64,000 bases of DNA from Juglans regia (taxonomy: Eukaryota; Streptophyta; Magnoliopsida; Fagales; Juglandaceae), in NCBI RefSeq assembly GCF_001411555.2, contig NC_049901.1, positions 8,504,681 through 8,568,680 on the forward strand, written 5' to 3'. Made by a program: the position numbers and the translations under genes. A model generated the notes under the pieces. The model did no database searches. It was not told the DNA's origin and saw only the letters and a program-made list of their open reading frames with translations. Positions 24,470-37,642 of this stretch are shown piece by piece; position 1 is the stretch's first letter, and every line of letters starts with the position of its first letter.

Positions 24470-25036
24470 TGCCCGCTCCGTCGTCCTCAGCAGCTCCTCC
24501 ATTCACTTCCATCAGTTCATGGCTCCTTAACAGTTAACACCGTCCCAAATTCTCGCTGCCGGTTCCGACGCCAATTTCTCAACGAATAATTTAGGTTTTA
24601 CCCAATTAGAACGTTCCTCATTTTAACTCTCTCTCTCTCTCTCTGTATATATAATTTTTCCCGGAATTAAAGGCTCAGGCAAAGAGATTTGTCGCAAAAG
24701 TTATTGGGATAGAAAAGTTTTGATGGAGGTTTGAAGGGAATGAGCGGTGCTTTCTCTCTCGTTCTCCGAGAAAGAGAGAGAAAGCGTGGGAAAATCTTTA
24801 AATCAATGTTGTTGGTTTGGTTCGTTATCGCGAAGCAGTAAAACCAGAGCTTTCTATCTCATTTTCCGTGGGGTTTCCGAGAAAAGGAGTAAGACATAAA
24901 AAGGGGAGAAAGAAAATCTGTAAAGAAAAATTTGAGAATTGAGAGAAACTATACGGTATCTATGGCGTTCCTTGCCTTGGCTTCTTTGCCTGATACGTGG
25001 TTGTGAGAGTGAAATTGAAGCGAATGCGATACAGAA

Positions 25037-26344
25037 ATGAACGAAGATATGGAGGAGATTGTTATGGAATCGTTCGTGGCTGAAGAAATTGATCTCGATT
25101 ACGAGTTCGATGCGGCTACGTTCTATGATTTCACCCGGGCGGAGACTGATCTCGAGGCTATAAAAGCCGAGCGCTGGTTCGAATCCGCACAGAGTTATCC
25201 GCCTTCGCGTAAGCAAGCACCCACAACATGTTGGCTGTATAAGAAAATTTTGGTTTATGGATGGTTATACTCCGTATACGTCATTCGGTGGAATTATTAT
25301 ATTTCGTGTAAATTGATAACGATTTTCTATTTGGAACATTGAATGCATATTTGTAGAACTAGTTAACATTTTACGACATGTCCTGTTATGGTATCTGAAT
25401 ATCTTATATGGTATACTTCGATTATTTTTTAAATGTTTTATCGTTTAATTTCTAGCTCTCATCGTCAAGTTGAAAAAGTGGGGGAAAGACCTTCCTGTAG
25501 AAAGTAGAAACACCGAAACGAGGAACTCCAGTGGCAATGGCTTTAACAAAGGTATAATTGATAGAATTCTTCAACTTTGTTTTTTCATGTACTTAATTAT
25601 ACCATTAGAAGTAAATCGATATGTTTTTTTTTTCTTTTTTTGGATAAATAAAGCAATGGTGGTACAAATATTATTCGATCATTCTCATGTTTAACATGGT
25701 TTTGAAATTCTGGGCAACAGTGACGAGCTGAACATACCTGCAGAAAGATGCAAAGAATCGTGATGTTTAAGTTTTTTTTGTCAAATGCTAGTAGCAGTAC
25801 TAGGTTAAATTCAAAACAGAGTCTCACAAATTGGACTGTTTGGTATTGCATCCAATTCGGTGGTTATTTCCATCTACCAACTCCCTTTGAATTGCCTATA
25901 ATCTGCAACTATGTCTTATAAATAACTTATATTGACCAAAAATACCAATGGAAGTGTTGTGATATCAACTGATAATAATAACTAATGGAGATTGTGTGAT
26001 ATTGAGCCTCTTTTTGATACGAAGTTTCATTTTTGAACAAGTAATAAAATAAGAGTTGACCAGATAAATATTCCATGTTCTACGTTCATTTCTGGTGTTA
26101 ACTACCTTTTAATGTTTCTTACAATCGTTCTTTATGTTTCTTCTTGTTGTGTATCCAAATACTAATTCATGTATCTTTAGGATTTCATTTTTATAAGCAG
26201 ATGGCTGAAGCAGGGCCAAAAGCCAAAACAAAGTCCCCAGTCAAGCCGACATTATCGAGGAGTTCTACCTTAATGAAACCAACAGCAAGTCACTTGGCCA
26301 AGCAGAAGAAACCTGGAGTTCATTCTACCCGATTTTTGAGGTGA
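25037..26344 (+). CDS. Short TPX2-N-terminal-like protein (143 residues)
   Basis: Resembles only the N-terminal part of TPX2, the spindle protein that activates Aurora kinase. Three exons (25037-25208, 25456-25551, 26181-26344) join exactly in phase. Residues about 18-58 read IDLDYEFDAATFYDFTR then ERWFESAQSYPPSP. These match the family's Aurora-binding pattern (Y-x-F/Y-D-A, F-x-D/N-F, then WFE). A basic segment near residues 105-135 contains STLMKPTASHLAKQ, also known from plant TPX2. It then stops at GVHSTRFLR. The importin-binding and C-terminal TPX2 microtubule/kinesin domains are absent. The inferred leader (about 24495-25036) contains several upstream ATGs. A donor-like gaggtgata overlaps the stop; the downstream acceptor I tested (26426) adds only about 15 residues. 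It could be a functional short paralogue or a relic of a duplicated TPX2. Confidence 0.8.
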
Positions 26345-27025
26345 TAGAACGTTAGTTATTTCACAGGTACCCTTTTTATTGGTGACACTGGCCAGTCTAT
26401 AACTAATCTCCACTTTTCTTTTTCAGTAGTTGGTGTTCCCCCAATTGGGTCTCACCAAAGATCGGTAAATGAGACCGTGTATATTCAATTGGAAAACTCT
26501 TTCTTTCAGGCGTTTTTGCACACCGAAGCTGACATGGAATGTGATTTAATGAAACGGTTTGTTTTCGTTTTACTTTCAGTTAATGAGTTTTGGGCGGGAT
26601 GGGAATTTAAATGAAAGAGGACGGTACGTTAGCTTATGTTAACTAATCTAGCAGGCTTTCACTTCAGACAAACCATGATGGCTGGTTGAATCATTAACCT
26701 GCCAAAGAGTGCAGGGGAGGAGGAGCATTGCTTTGCAAGTTTAAAAATGGTGGCTTATGGAGTTCTCTAAATTTATTGAAAGTATCTCCATATAATATGG
26801 GAGCTGTACATGGAAGACAAAACTTAAAAAAATATTGTCTGTCTCACTTTTAATTCCTACTTAGAATTTTCAATATTTTATTCAATGTGTCTTGGAATTT
26901 TTATCAAACATCTTCAGTGCATTTAAGCTTTATATATGTATTTCCTTGGAAAAGGACACACATCACCTCCTCCTCAAATTATCATCAAGATTGACAAAAG
27001 TTCTTCGCAGAACTCACAAGTAGTC

Positions 27026-27410
27026 TCTTATAAATTCATTAGGTAGAATTTATTCTTGAAAATCAGTTTACAAGAGAAGGGTAACTAAGGACTTATAAAC
27101 TACCAACCAATATTATACTTAGTAAATGTGAGACTGTAACAACCACCACGCTCCACATCCAACATCCATGACGATCCTGGCGCTCACATGGGCTGGCTAT
27201 GCACTAGGTCTTTCCAAGCCCCGGATGAATACTGTCATGTCGGCCCGTGCCACACAATTGCAATTTTGTGAACATGGACTGCATACGTGTGGTGGCTATG
27301 ATACCATTTATTATGAACTCACTCTTGAAAATCGGCTTATTAGGAAATGGTGTCTAAAGACTTATAAATTACTAACCAATCTCTTACTCAATCAATGTGA
27401 AATCGTAACA
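27026..27410 (-). mobile_element. TRIM retroelement, minus orientation, 5 bp target duplication
   Basis: Terminal direct repeats of about 116 bp (27026-27141) and 103 bp (27308-27410) flank a short interior. TAGTC occurs on both sides (27021-27025 and 27411-27415). Read on the minus strand, the 5' LTR is followed by a TGGTATCATAGCC primer-binding-like site, close to initiator Met-tRNA priming sites. The LTR matches the 116 bp LTR of the element at 50633-51040 (tgttacgat then cacat, and gtttataag-like phrases). One LTR lacks about 13 bp, the stretch matching tacctagtgga in the other copy. Confidence 0.8.
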
Positions 27411-27429
27411 TAGTCGACTATGCTGGGAA

Positions 27430-29200
27430 CACCGAGTGATAGGGATAAAAGGAGTGGACACCAGTAGAGATGAGGGAAATAAACATAAGCCAAACCGCTT
27501 TGATCAAAGAAAGAAAACACGACACGTTATCCTTGCAGACTGTGGTCCTCAACAATTAGGAGGTGGGTCGCGCGCAGAGGAGACTGGCCAAGCTGCAGTG
27601 GAGGGAGGAACAAGAGAGCACCACCAGCGAATCTTGGGGTGCTAATATGGGATTTGGAGGAGGGGAGACAAATGAAGGGGATCTGGGTCTTCTTCTTCTA
27701 TTCGTGTTTTCTTTCATTTTTTTCTCTTTTTTTTTTTAAATAGCTCTAACAGCAGCAGTTCCACGTGAGCTTCGTCCACCAACTCGTCTATACCTAGGCA
27801 AACTGTGGAAACTGGTTACTTGCGAAAGGTGCATTAAAGTTTGATAATAAACTGTTCTGATGCCTTTGATCCGTTTTTAATTGTTCTCTTCATGACTTCT
27901 GGAGCATTTGTGTTTTTAAACATCCTACAAACTGACGGTTCATTCTGATGTAGATGTCCTTTCTTTAGGCTAGACGATAGTTACAAACATTGATACTAGT
28001 TAAACACCTTATGCTACAGTTGTGATGCTGGAAAAAATTTATATCTCATCTCATCTATCTCATTCTCAAAACATCATTTAAATTCAAACATTTTCAAACT
28101 AATAATTACAATTTTATCAAAATTTTAAATAAAAAAAATTCAACATTTTCAAATCTCAAAATAAAAATTATATTTTAACAATATTTTAACTTTAAAATAT
28201 TGTTTTATTCAACTTTTTTTCTATTTTTTCAAAACTCAAGAAATATTTAACTCAAACTATTTTATTACTATTTACAAATCATCTTATTAATATTTATAAA
28301 ATTATCATCTCATCTTTCCTGGGATCCGAGACTTCAAATTTGACTTGAGTTTGAAAGATTTTTCCGTCATTCAAATAGAAGCAAGTCATTTTCAAAACCA
28401 AGAATTTATGATCTGTTGCAAGATATTGTACTGCTTAAAATACTTTTTTCCTGGTGCCGTACGATTGCCGTATCATTGTGCTACTTGGCGGTTGTTAGGG
28501 AATAGGGTTTCACCTCGTCTCAATATCAGAGTCTGGAGGTTTCTGGATTATTTGCACATTAGGAAAGTGATCTGGAGCGTCATTGCAGGTTGAACACATT
28601 TGACGTTATGCCTGTGCATACAAGACCTCTTAAGTCCTTACTCGTAGAGAACCTGATCAGGCAACAGCTTGTAGGGGCACAAAGACATGGTAGTAGGTAG
28701 TCATTTTACTGAGAATATGATGATCCACCTACTTTACATATATTGGCTAAATGACGACGACCCATATGGGATTTGTCATCTAGTTTGTATTTCAGTTATC
28801 AGAGGTTGCGGAATAATGAATTGGACAGGTTCATTGATAATAGAACAGTATTATATAATTCCTGCAAACCTGTCTTAGAAAAGAGGAAAATCTTTACAGT
28901 AGAAGCTAAATCTTGTGGAAGTCTGAATGTCTAGAAGGCATTAACAACTAATTGGTTGGACTAGAGGAAATAAGACAAAACTATACTGGAGCATAGACAT
29001 GTTGTCAGCATGTATTAGAACAAAATACACATTACAAATTGAGGATTACTTGTACCGTAATGTTGGCAGATTCAACCGTCCAAAAATGCATCATCAGATG
29101 TTCACGAGCAAAATATAGTCAGTAATATATGTCCCAGAACCAAGTTACTAGAGCCAGATATTCATCATCTTTTAGGGAAGGAACAAAAACTGGGACTTTC
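27430..29200. other. Intergenic region between TPX2-like and ERL genes
   Basis: No gene is supported. A MITE-like AT-rich stretch with tatctcatctcatctatctc at its left and atcatctcatct at its right lies at about 28040-28322. Scattered short open frames show no recognisable family. The ERL 3' untranslated region probably occupies the last few hundred bases before 29262. Confidence 0.5.
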
Positions 29201-29261
29201 CCTATCTTCCATCCTCTTGTTTTTTTGTCTTGTCGGATGCCAAGGACTGAAATTGGAAACT

Positions 29262-32200
29262 TCAAAGGGTATTCTTAGATATGACCTCACCAAACCGAAC
29301 AAACCACTGAGCATCAGAAGAATTATTCTCCTGCTGAAACTGCGGCTGCTGCACTTTTGGTTGCTGTTGTCCTTTGTCGATCACAAATTGAGCATAGTCA
29401 ACTGTCTTTGGTGGTTTAAAACCAGGTTTTCCAGGAGGTGCTGGAATCAGGGAGACCAAAACCCTTGAGACCTCATGCATGGTTGGCCTCTCAGAAGGGT
29501 TCCGCTTTGTGCACAGCAGAGCAAGTTGGAAGGTCTTCCTGACATGGGCTAAATCCATGCAAGTCACAGAAACCTCAGGATCAACAGCCTCCATGACTGT
29601 ATTATCATCTGCCTTGGACAATATCTGGAGAAAATAACAATAATGAGAAAAGGGAGAAAAAAACAACTATAATCCGCTGCATTTTATATCTGGCTCCTAT
29701 TGATTTTGTATGTATTGGGATCCCAACCACGCACGGAAGTGAAAAATATTGAATCCATCTTCATTTCAGTTTTAACCAGATGCCCCATACTTCCCAACAC
29801 TTGGTCAGACAGTCCCAATATTCAAAGAAGAAATAATCCTATCAATTAGCCAAAGCAAAATGGCCGATCAAAACTAATCACGTCACACTGTGGTGTGCAA
29901 AATCAACCAAGTTTGACCTGGATCTTGAACTTCTTTTATTGCCAATTTAGGATGACAACACTTTTAACAATTTATACAGAAACAACTTTGTGATCAAGAA
30001 ACATACCAGTTGATGCAAGTTTGACTCATTGTCCACTGCCTTCTTTCCAGTCAGTAGCTCCAGAAGAACAATGCCAAAACTATAAACATCCGATTTTTCA
30101 TTGAGCCGGGATGTTCGAGCATACTCTGGGTCAATGTAGCCAATTGTTCCAAGAACATAAGTGGATGCATGAGTTTTTGAAGCTGAGATACATTTGGCAA
30201 TCCCAAAATCAGAGAGATGAGCCTCAAAATTCTCATCCAGCAGGATATTTGACGACTTAACATCCCTGTGTATAATTCTGGGGTTGCAATCATGGTGAAG
30301 ATAAGAAAGTCCCTGAGCAGCCCCAACTGCTATTCTTAGTCGTGTCTCCCAATCAAGTTTTACCTTCTTTGAAGGTCCTGTAATATATGCCACGTCAAAA
30401 CAGTAGTCAATATCCAAGAAAAATCTACACTTGATTCATAGTCCTAAAAAACAGTACATCTCTCTTCCAGAGTTGAAAAGTTTTCCTGTATTCCAGAAGT
30501 TAAAGAAAGATGACAGCATAGCTTTTTATTCATAACTTCTCATACTGGAAATGAATCATAAAACTCATCAAATTCACGAAAATCAACAAGTAATAAAAAC
30601 AGTATAGGCAAGCTAACCATGAAGAAGATCCCACAGAGAACCATTGTCCATGTAATCATAGAAGAGAAGGTTTCCGTAGAGAGATAGAGCGTATCCATGC
30701 AAGCTGACTACGTTCCTATGTCGAATGCTACCGATTGTTTCCAGTTCGGTCTCAAATTCTTGCAAGTTGTTTGGATATTGGTTGTAAAGTCGCTTAATTG
30801 CAATCGGCCGGGAATTCTTCAAGACGCATTTGTATACTGTGCTAGAAGCACCATACCCTATAATATACTTCTCATCCAGATTCTCAGTGACTCTCATTAT
30901 ATCATCAAAGGTGTGAATAGCCATATCCATATGAAGAATTACAAGCGTGGCAGAACCTAGAAATAAAAGAAATGCACCTCAGGATCTGAGGTTAAAAAGA
31001 TAGGAATATTTTGCAAGTACATTGGCCAAAGTTTGGATACCTTGTCCATTCCCTTTAGATCTCTTTGTCAATTGCTTTGGTTGGTTCGATTTGTAGATAG
31101 CAACTATTACCACAGACAAGAGGGTGATGAAGCCAAACGACATACAAATAACTGCAGCTTTAGAGAAAAGCGCTGGAAAAGAGAGAATGAGATTATATTA
31201 TGATGAAATTATAGAATAATTTTATTTGAAAGCCTTTACACCGCATACTATCCACTTGACATAATTATATTTGAAAAGATAATTCTAAAATTTGAATCTT
31301 ACAAATCAAATTATGCAATATGGATAGTGCGTAGTGTAAAAACCTTCCAATAGCACTACTCCTCAGATATAGAGGTAGTTCCAAGCCCTCAAAAAACATG
31401 AACTCAAGCCTGTTGGCATAACAAATATTTTATTAATGGGAACTGAAATGCACCCCGGCAGTACATAATTGTATTAGTACCTCTGGATTTTGCCATATAA
31501 GGTCCACATATTGATCCCAACCAGTTGCCACACAACAACGGATTCCCTATGAAGCTGCTTTCAATGTACACGGAATCATTAAAGGAGTCTTCATAAAAAA
31601 TAAAAATAATCTTTTTGCCATACCTGTCTGGTAAAAAGCGTGAGAAGTTCCTCATAAGGGGTACAGCTCCCGATAAGTTATTGTAAGATACATTGCTGAA
31701 ATATTGAGGAATCAAATATTAAGGGATGCTTTAAACACTATATGAATGGAAGTGGAAGAGGAACGTGGAATTCAACTTACAGAGTGGCAAGACTGAAACA
31801 ATTCGTTAGTTCATCAGGAATTTTTCCATGCAATTTGTTGTTGTTAAGAATCCTAACGAAACATTTACAAAGGAAATGGCTTTAGCCAAAAATGTGCCAG
31901 CTACAAAACCATCATCAAATTATGAAAGCGGTAGCAGATGTTACTTACAGAGAGAAGATATTCTGCAACTGACCAAACTCTGGAGGGATGCTACCAGAGA
32001 GATTATTCATTGACATGTCACTACAATTAAAGATAAGTTTCACACAATTAAAGATAAATATCGAAAGGTGATGTCTCCTATGATTACACCAACAATTACT
32101 ACATAAGCCTAAAACTCACATGATCAGTATACTTCTGAGGTTGCCAAATCCGGCTGGCAGAGACCCATCAAGATGATTGCCACTTAAATTTCTAAATGCA

Positions 32201-35200
32201 AATATTGATCATGAACATTACCACCAAATATCAAAGAAATTAAAAATATTGGATGCAGAAACACTGAAGTAAAATTGAGGGGGAAACTTTGATTGCAGAC
32301 TCACAGGGTGAGAAGGTGTTCCAAGTCACCAATTGAAGCTGGAACAGGTCCAGAGAAATTATTGCGAGAGAGGTCACTGAAAGAGTAACACAGTCAGCCG
32401 CCTCTTGTGAGACGGATACTAACCCGAAAAACAAAATTTGAAATGAAACTTACAGTGTATCAAGATTAATGATGTGTCCAAGCTCTAGAGGAATTCTGCC
32501 TTTGAAACTGTTAGCTGAAAGATTTCTGTAAGGTCCAGAAAGTTTTCTTTTATCAATAACGTACAGGAAAAACATGCAATAAAAATCATAAATGAAATAC
32601 TTTCAAACCCAGTGAGTCAACGCTTACAGATAAGTCAAACTGTCCAGATTGCGCAAACCCAAAGGGATTGATCCATTTAAGCGATTACCATGCACATTGC
32701 TTCGGGGACGCGGGCAAAAGTCACAAATGACCAGTCAATTGCAGACAAATTTAAAATTGAAACTAATGTCACAAGTCAAAAACATATAAAGAACCAAAGG
32801 AAAAAAAAAAACACCATCTTACAATTGATTCAATGCCACACAGAAGCTGATGTTGGGTGGAATTGGTCCTTCAAGCTCATTATTGGCAAGATTCCTGATG
32901 CATAGAATGAAACAGTTATTAACATATACCGTTTTGAAAAAAAGACAACATCTAGAAACAAAATCTCACAATTCAAACAGCTGCTCCAGCTTCCCAAGTT
33001 CAGAAGGAATCTGCCCGACCAGTTTGTTGTCGTTCAACTGCCTGCAGACTTCTAGCTCAGTAAAATATATAAACTAAAACCTTTTTTTTTTATCAGAAAA
33101 AAATATAATGTAAAACATAACACCCAAACTATTTATTCCATGCAAGATATCTCACAGGTAGCTAAGCTTTGACATGTTGCCAAGCTCTGGAGGTACAGGC
33201 CCAGTGAGCTTGTTGCCATGGAGATACCTGGAACAGCCAGAGTCAAACACAAATGATCCTACATAGTGTATGCAAACTCTCTTTTCAGGCAACATTAACT
33301 CACAGTTTGCCCGTGTATGATAAGTTGCCAAGTATTGGTGGGATTGGCCCAACAAGTTCATTCTCACTCAAATCCCTGCAAGTGTAGGACAGAACAAGTA
33401 ACTCGTAACAGTCATACCATAAGCACTAGAATATGGAAATGACAGCAGTAATGTGCATACGTACAGGACAGCAAGGGCCTGCATCAAACCAATCACCTCT
33501 GGGATCTGCCCCGTTAGCCTATTTCCTTGCAGGGACCTAAAAGAAGAGGTGTGTAAAAGCTGTAACGCAGTCTCAATGGCAACATAGGCAAATATAACAA
33601 AATTTTCATAAATAGTAAACTCCTCAAATCTTCCTAACAACTTAAAGGGTTCCTAATGTGTTTAAACTGAGAAAAATGTTGATTTTGGGAGGAAACTAAC
33701 AGAGTTGCCACTTGTAGGAATCCAATATTGTATGGAATCTCCCCGGTGATTTGATTGTAGGATATATCCCTGAAATCATTGATACAATCATGAAAGTTAC
33801 AACTATGAATACATATAAATACATGTGTAGATGATTAGAGAAGCATATCAAAAGTCACCAAAGGCTGTAAACATACAAGATTTCAAAACTTGTACAGTTC
33901 CCAATGCTCTCAGGTATTGTACCCGTCAGATTATTCCCTCTGACGTCACTGGAAATAATATATGAGGATTTCAATCACATAAGAAACAAATGTAAACTTA
34001 CGGAACAATTCAATGGGAATTCATAATTGCATGTATGATCTGTACTCACAAATACCACAGGCCTGTTAATTGACACACATCGGGTGAAAGTGTTCCAGTC
34101 AATGAATTTCCTCGTAACCCTCTGTAGAAACAATTTCAACCAAACGAATGAAAAGTTGGAAGTATGTATCTACAAAAGACTATTAGACAATTGTTAACCA
34201 TGAGGAACATTCAGCCTCATGAACGATTAGCTCAAAGCATCAAAATCCAGAAACAGTGCCCGTTTGACTGAGTAATAAACAGGTAGCACATATTTTTTCT
34301 ACAAGTAAATAAAGGTAGCAGCATCTTTAGATGAATCCTGTGGAAATTACACCGGTACTTACAGGTATTGAAGCACCTCATTCCAATAAAGAAGTCTCGG
34401 TATCTCCCCTGTAATCTGGTTCCGTGCAAGATCACTAAAAAATAAAATCACCAAGTAAGCTCACATCACTAATGATAAAAACCATGAGATACAATTAAGA
34501 CACCAGCACCATAGAAATGACAAGTTTTAAAGCCCACAATGCATATATATTTGCACATGTTAAAACCACGCGTACAGGGGAATCCAGGAGAAAAGAAAGC
34601 GTACAGAGTCTTGAGGTTCGGAATCTGGGTTAGTGTTGAAGGTATGGGGCCAGTCAACTGATTGTTCTTCAAATTCCTGTAGCCGGCAAATTGGAGAATT
34701 CTGAGTTAAAATGACCAAAAACAGGATAACATAAAACATGACATGCTAAAAGAAAACGCAAATTCAAGACTTACAAAAGCTCAAGCTGCTTGAGCTTAGA
34801 TATCGAAAAGGGAATGTCCCCAAACAGCAAATTATCAGACAAATCCCTACATTTAGAACAAAGTCGTTACATTAAAAAGAATACAACGCTCAAGACGTCT
34901 TCACCCAAGAAGGGACAAAACAAGAAATCAAAGAATATGGAAATTGTACAGATGCACAAGGGAAGCACAGTTGCCAATTTCATCCGGGATTTGACCAGTT
35001 AGCTTATTCCCCTGTAAGTCTCTGCCGTTTCAACAAAAAACAAAAGCAAATAAATGAACAAGCGAAATAATATTTTGTTCTGATAAATGAAGCAAAGCAA
35101 GTAAAAACAGAACAAACAATTGCGTACATGTATTGCAAGTTTCTTAAATCTCCAATTGCCGGTGAAATCTCTCCACCTAGGTTCAAGTTCGACAGATTCC

Positions 35201-36262
35201 TGGAACAATGTACCATAAACCCTTAGAACCTAGCCAAAACCCATATAAATCCAGACGAAAAAAAGAAGAAGAAATTGCTTTAAAAAGAAAATGAAAAAGA
35301 AAACACAATAAAGGTGTTAGAGAGAGAAGCAATACAGAGTAAGCACAGAGAGGCTGGCATTGTAGCAGAAGACACCACGCCAGGAACAGAAATCTTGGTT
35401 GTGCACATCGTCCCAGTCAAGCAAAACGTTCACCACGTTGCTAAACGAGGCCTTGATCGACATTAACGCTTTCCCTACAAATATCGCCCACCATTTTTAT
35501 ATTAGAGGAAGCTATTCGCCTAAAAACAGAGGAAGCTAGCTTTTAGCTTAAAAAAAATCTCTATGCAAGTTCCAGAATATAATAGTTGGAAAAACATAAG
35601 ATGCAAGCGCATCTACCGATTATAATCATCAGTGTATACAGATTCACAAGTACTCCATAATAATATTATTTTATTCCGAAGCCTGCGAGCTGCTAGGAAT
35701 AAAATTGCTATCCAGAAACAACTTTTAGAAACGGAAGAAAAGAAAAGAAAAGAAGGAGACTTTTCGCGTTGACAAAAGGACCTTTTAAAATTTGAAATTT
35801 CCGGGCCATGTTTTGCTGCTGATGGAATGTGTATAAGCAAGACGAAAGAACAAGAAAAGGTAGTTATAGACTTGAGTCATATTATTATTTTTATTATTTG
35901 TCGGAGAATATTGATTCGTGTTTTCTTCCTTCCATTTCTTCGTCCGTTTACGAAGCAACTAAACGGAACTTCACACATTATTGGTTTCATGGCCATTAAT
36001 TTCTTCCGGCAATAACAGCTTGCACATATAGTCCACGGAGTCCGGGGCTTATTGTAGATCCTTTGGACAACAAAATGAGCCTCAGCGATTGAAAAATATA
36101 CAAAAAGAAAGAAAGACTAGACATAAAGCAGAGCTCAAACACGGGGAGAGCACCTTCGTCGTTGAGTGGAGAGGCAATGGGACAGAGAAGAGCCAGAACG
36201 GTGATTATTAAACACAGAGAGAGCTCCTTGCTCCTCCACTGCAGGAATACCTCCACTTCCAT
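29262..36262 (-). CDS. ERECTA-LIKE (ERL1/ERL2-type) LRR receptor kinase
   Basis: A plasma-membrane receptor kinase of the ERECTA family, which perceives EPF/EPFL peptides in stomatal patterning and organ growth. I can place 27 coding exons in phase, giving about 987 residues, matching the family's 27-exon design. They are exon 1 36154-36262, exon 2 35336-35474, nineteen 72-nt LRR exons and one 69-nt exon (33701-33769) between 35199 and 31624, then 31481-31554, 31041-31172, 30618-30956, 30007-30377 and 29262-29624. Features in order: signal peptide ([16 protein letters not shown]); LRR N-cap with [18 protein letters not shown]; LRRs; [17 protein letters not shown]; one membrane span near 590-612; kinase with [31 protein letters not shown] and DFGIAK. 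The C-terminal tail ends [12 protein letters not shown]. The sequence favours ERL over ERECTA. No disabling change is seen. Confidence 0.95.
31215..31365. repeat. Small MITE in an ERL intron
   Basis: The arms read cctttacaccgcatactatcc and, inverted, ttttacactacgcactatcc, around a core containing aatttgaatcttacaaatcaaa. It sits in the intron just before the transmembrane exon. The same core occurs at about 57510-57670 in a KEA intron. Confidence 0.65.
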
Positions 36263-36600
36263 GGTGGAATAATACAAGAACCCACACACAATGAACGCAA
36301 GGAGAGACGGCGAATGTCGTGAGAAACGAAATGTGGAGAAAGAGAGTGATAAGTTCAGACACAAGATGTGAGCTCTGGTTTTCCTTTTGAGAGAGAGATA
36401 GGGAGAAAGAGCAGGCTTTTGGCGTGAACTGAAAGGAACAGAGAGAGAATGTTAATGTTAGAGAGAGATGGGGGATAGGACTGGAGCTAGAGAGAGAAAA
36501 AGCGAACTTGTGGTTTTAGAGAGAGAGAGAGAGCTATAAACGGCGGTGAAGAGACGTTAGTGACTGACTGAGAAAGAGAGTGAGAGAGGGAGACACTCAG
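36263..36600 (-). promoter_or_regulatory. ERL leader/promoter, CT-rich on the sense strand
   Basis: Several GA-run blocks (CT-rich on the coding strand) occur at about 36390-36600, including a longer gagagagagagag run at about 36520-36532. This is typical of a plant 5' untranslated region or promoter. A TATA-like motif reading correctly toward the gene is not obvious. Confidence 0.4.
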
Positions 36601-37424
36601 CAGCGGCCGTCATTCGTACTCTCTCCGTTTCCCGAAGTTCTTCGACAGCTATTTGTTCAGTGATAATCCAACGCGCAGTGTCGCGGAGAGTGATACGTGG
36701 TCCCATCGGATGGCAATAGGTCTCTTGCTGTAACGCTGTTTTGTTTGTTGCCCCCGATTTAACAAGTCTATGAATACGCGCGGTTTGGGTAGCGCGTAAG
36801 GTTGTGGTACTTGAAGTATGCAGAGAGAACATAAGCGCGTGGTGTTGTACTGTAACAGGGACAGTGGAAGAGGAGCTGGATGGGTTCTTGTTTGTGGAAC
36901 AGTTAAGAAGAAAAAAATGCTGTTTCCACTCTTTCAATTTTCGGATGCACCCACCGATTTGGTTGATGTGGGAAAAGAAAAATGCGAATTTACCCCAATC
37001 TTCATTAAAAAAAAAAAAAATGATCACATTGGATTTGGGGTTCTCTTTATGTTCGTTAGCCAATCCCTTCCATGCCCTTTTTTAAGTCAACGTATGCAAT
37101 CTAATATTAATAGAAGAAAATTTATATTTTCACGTTTGTGTTTTTATATTTAATAAAATGTTTCTATAACATAATTTAATTTAAAATATATATTTTAAAA
37201 TTTAAATCTTATAAATTATATTATATTATATAGATATTTTACTATATCTGCTCAAAGATAAAATAACTAATAGAAATCAGAATATAAGATAAATGAATTT
37301 CAACAAATATTTTAATATAATCATGACAGTTTAAGAAAATAAAATTAATAATAAATGGCAATGAGAGCATCATCTTTCTTGCTTTTGAGTAAGAGAGGTA
37401 GAAATAAGATATCACCGAATTAAA

Positions 37425-37642
37425 GCCTTGTTTGTTTTTCAAAAATATCTCATTTCATCTCATCTCATCATTATAATTTTTTTAAATTCTCACATAAAAT
37501 AAAATAAATAATTCAACTTTTTCAAATCTCAAAACAACAATAATATTAAAAAATATATTCTAACAATATTTTATTCAACTTTTTAACTTTAATCTCAACT
37601 CATATCATCTCATCCCATCTCATCTCTGAAAACAAACGAGCC
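37425..37642. repeat. MITE-like element
   Basis: The ends gccttgtttgtttttca and, inverted, ggctcgtttgttttcag form an inverted repeat. Tctcatctcatc runs lie just inside both ends. The target duplication is unclear. Confidence 0.65.

Noticed and set aside
26345..26640. Open stretch after the mini-TPX2 stop (GVPPIGSHQRSVNE in one frame)
   Set aside because: No donor/acceptor pair joins it in phase to the preceding exon, so it is treated as 3' untranslated sequence.
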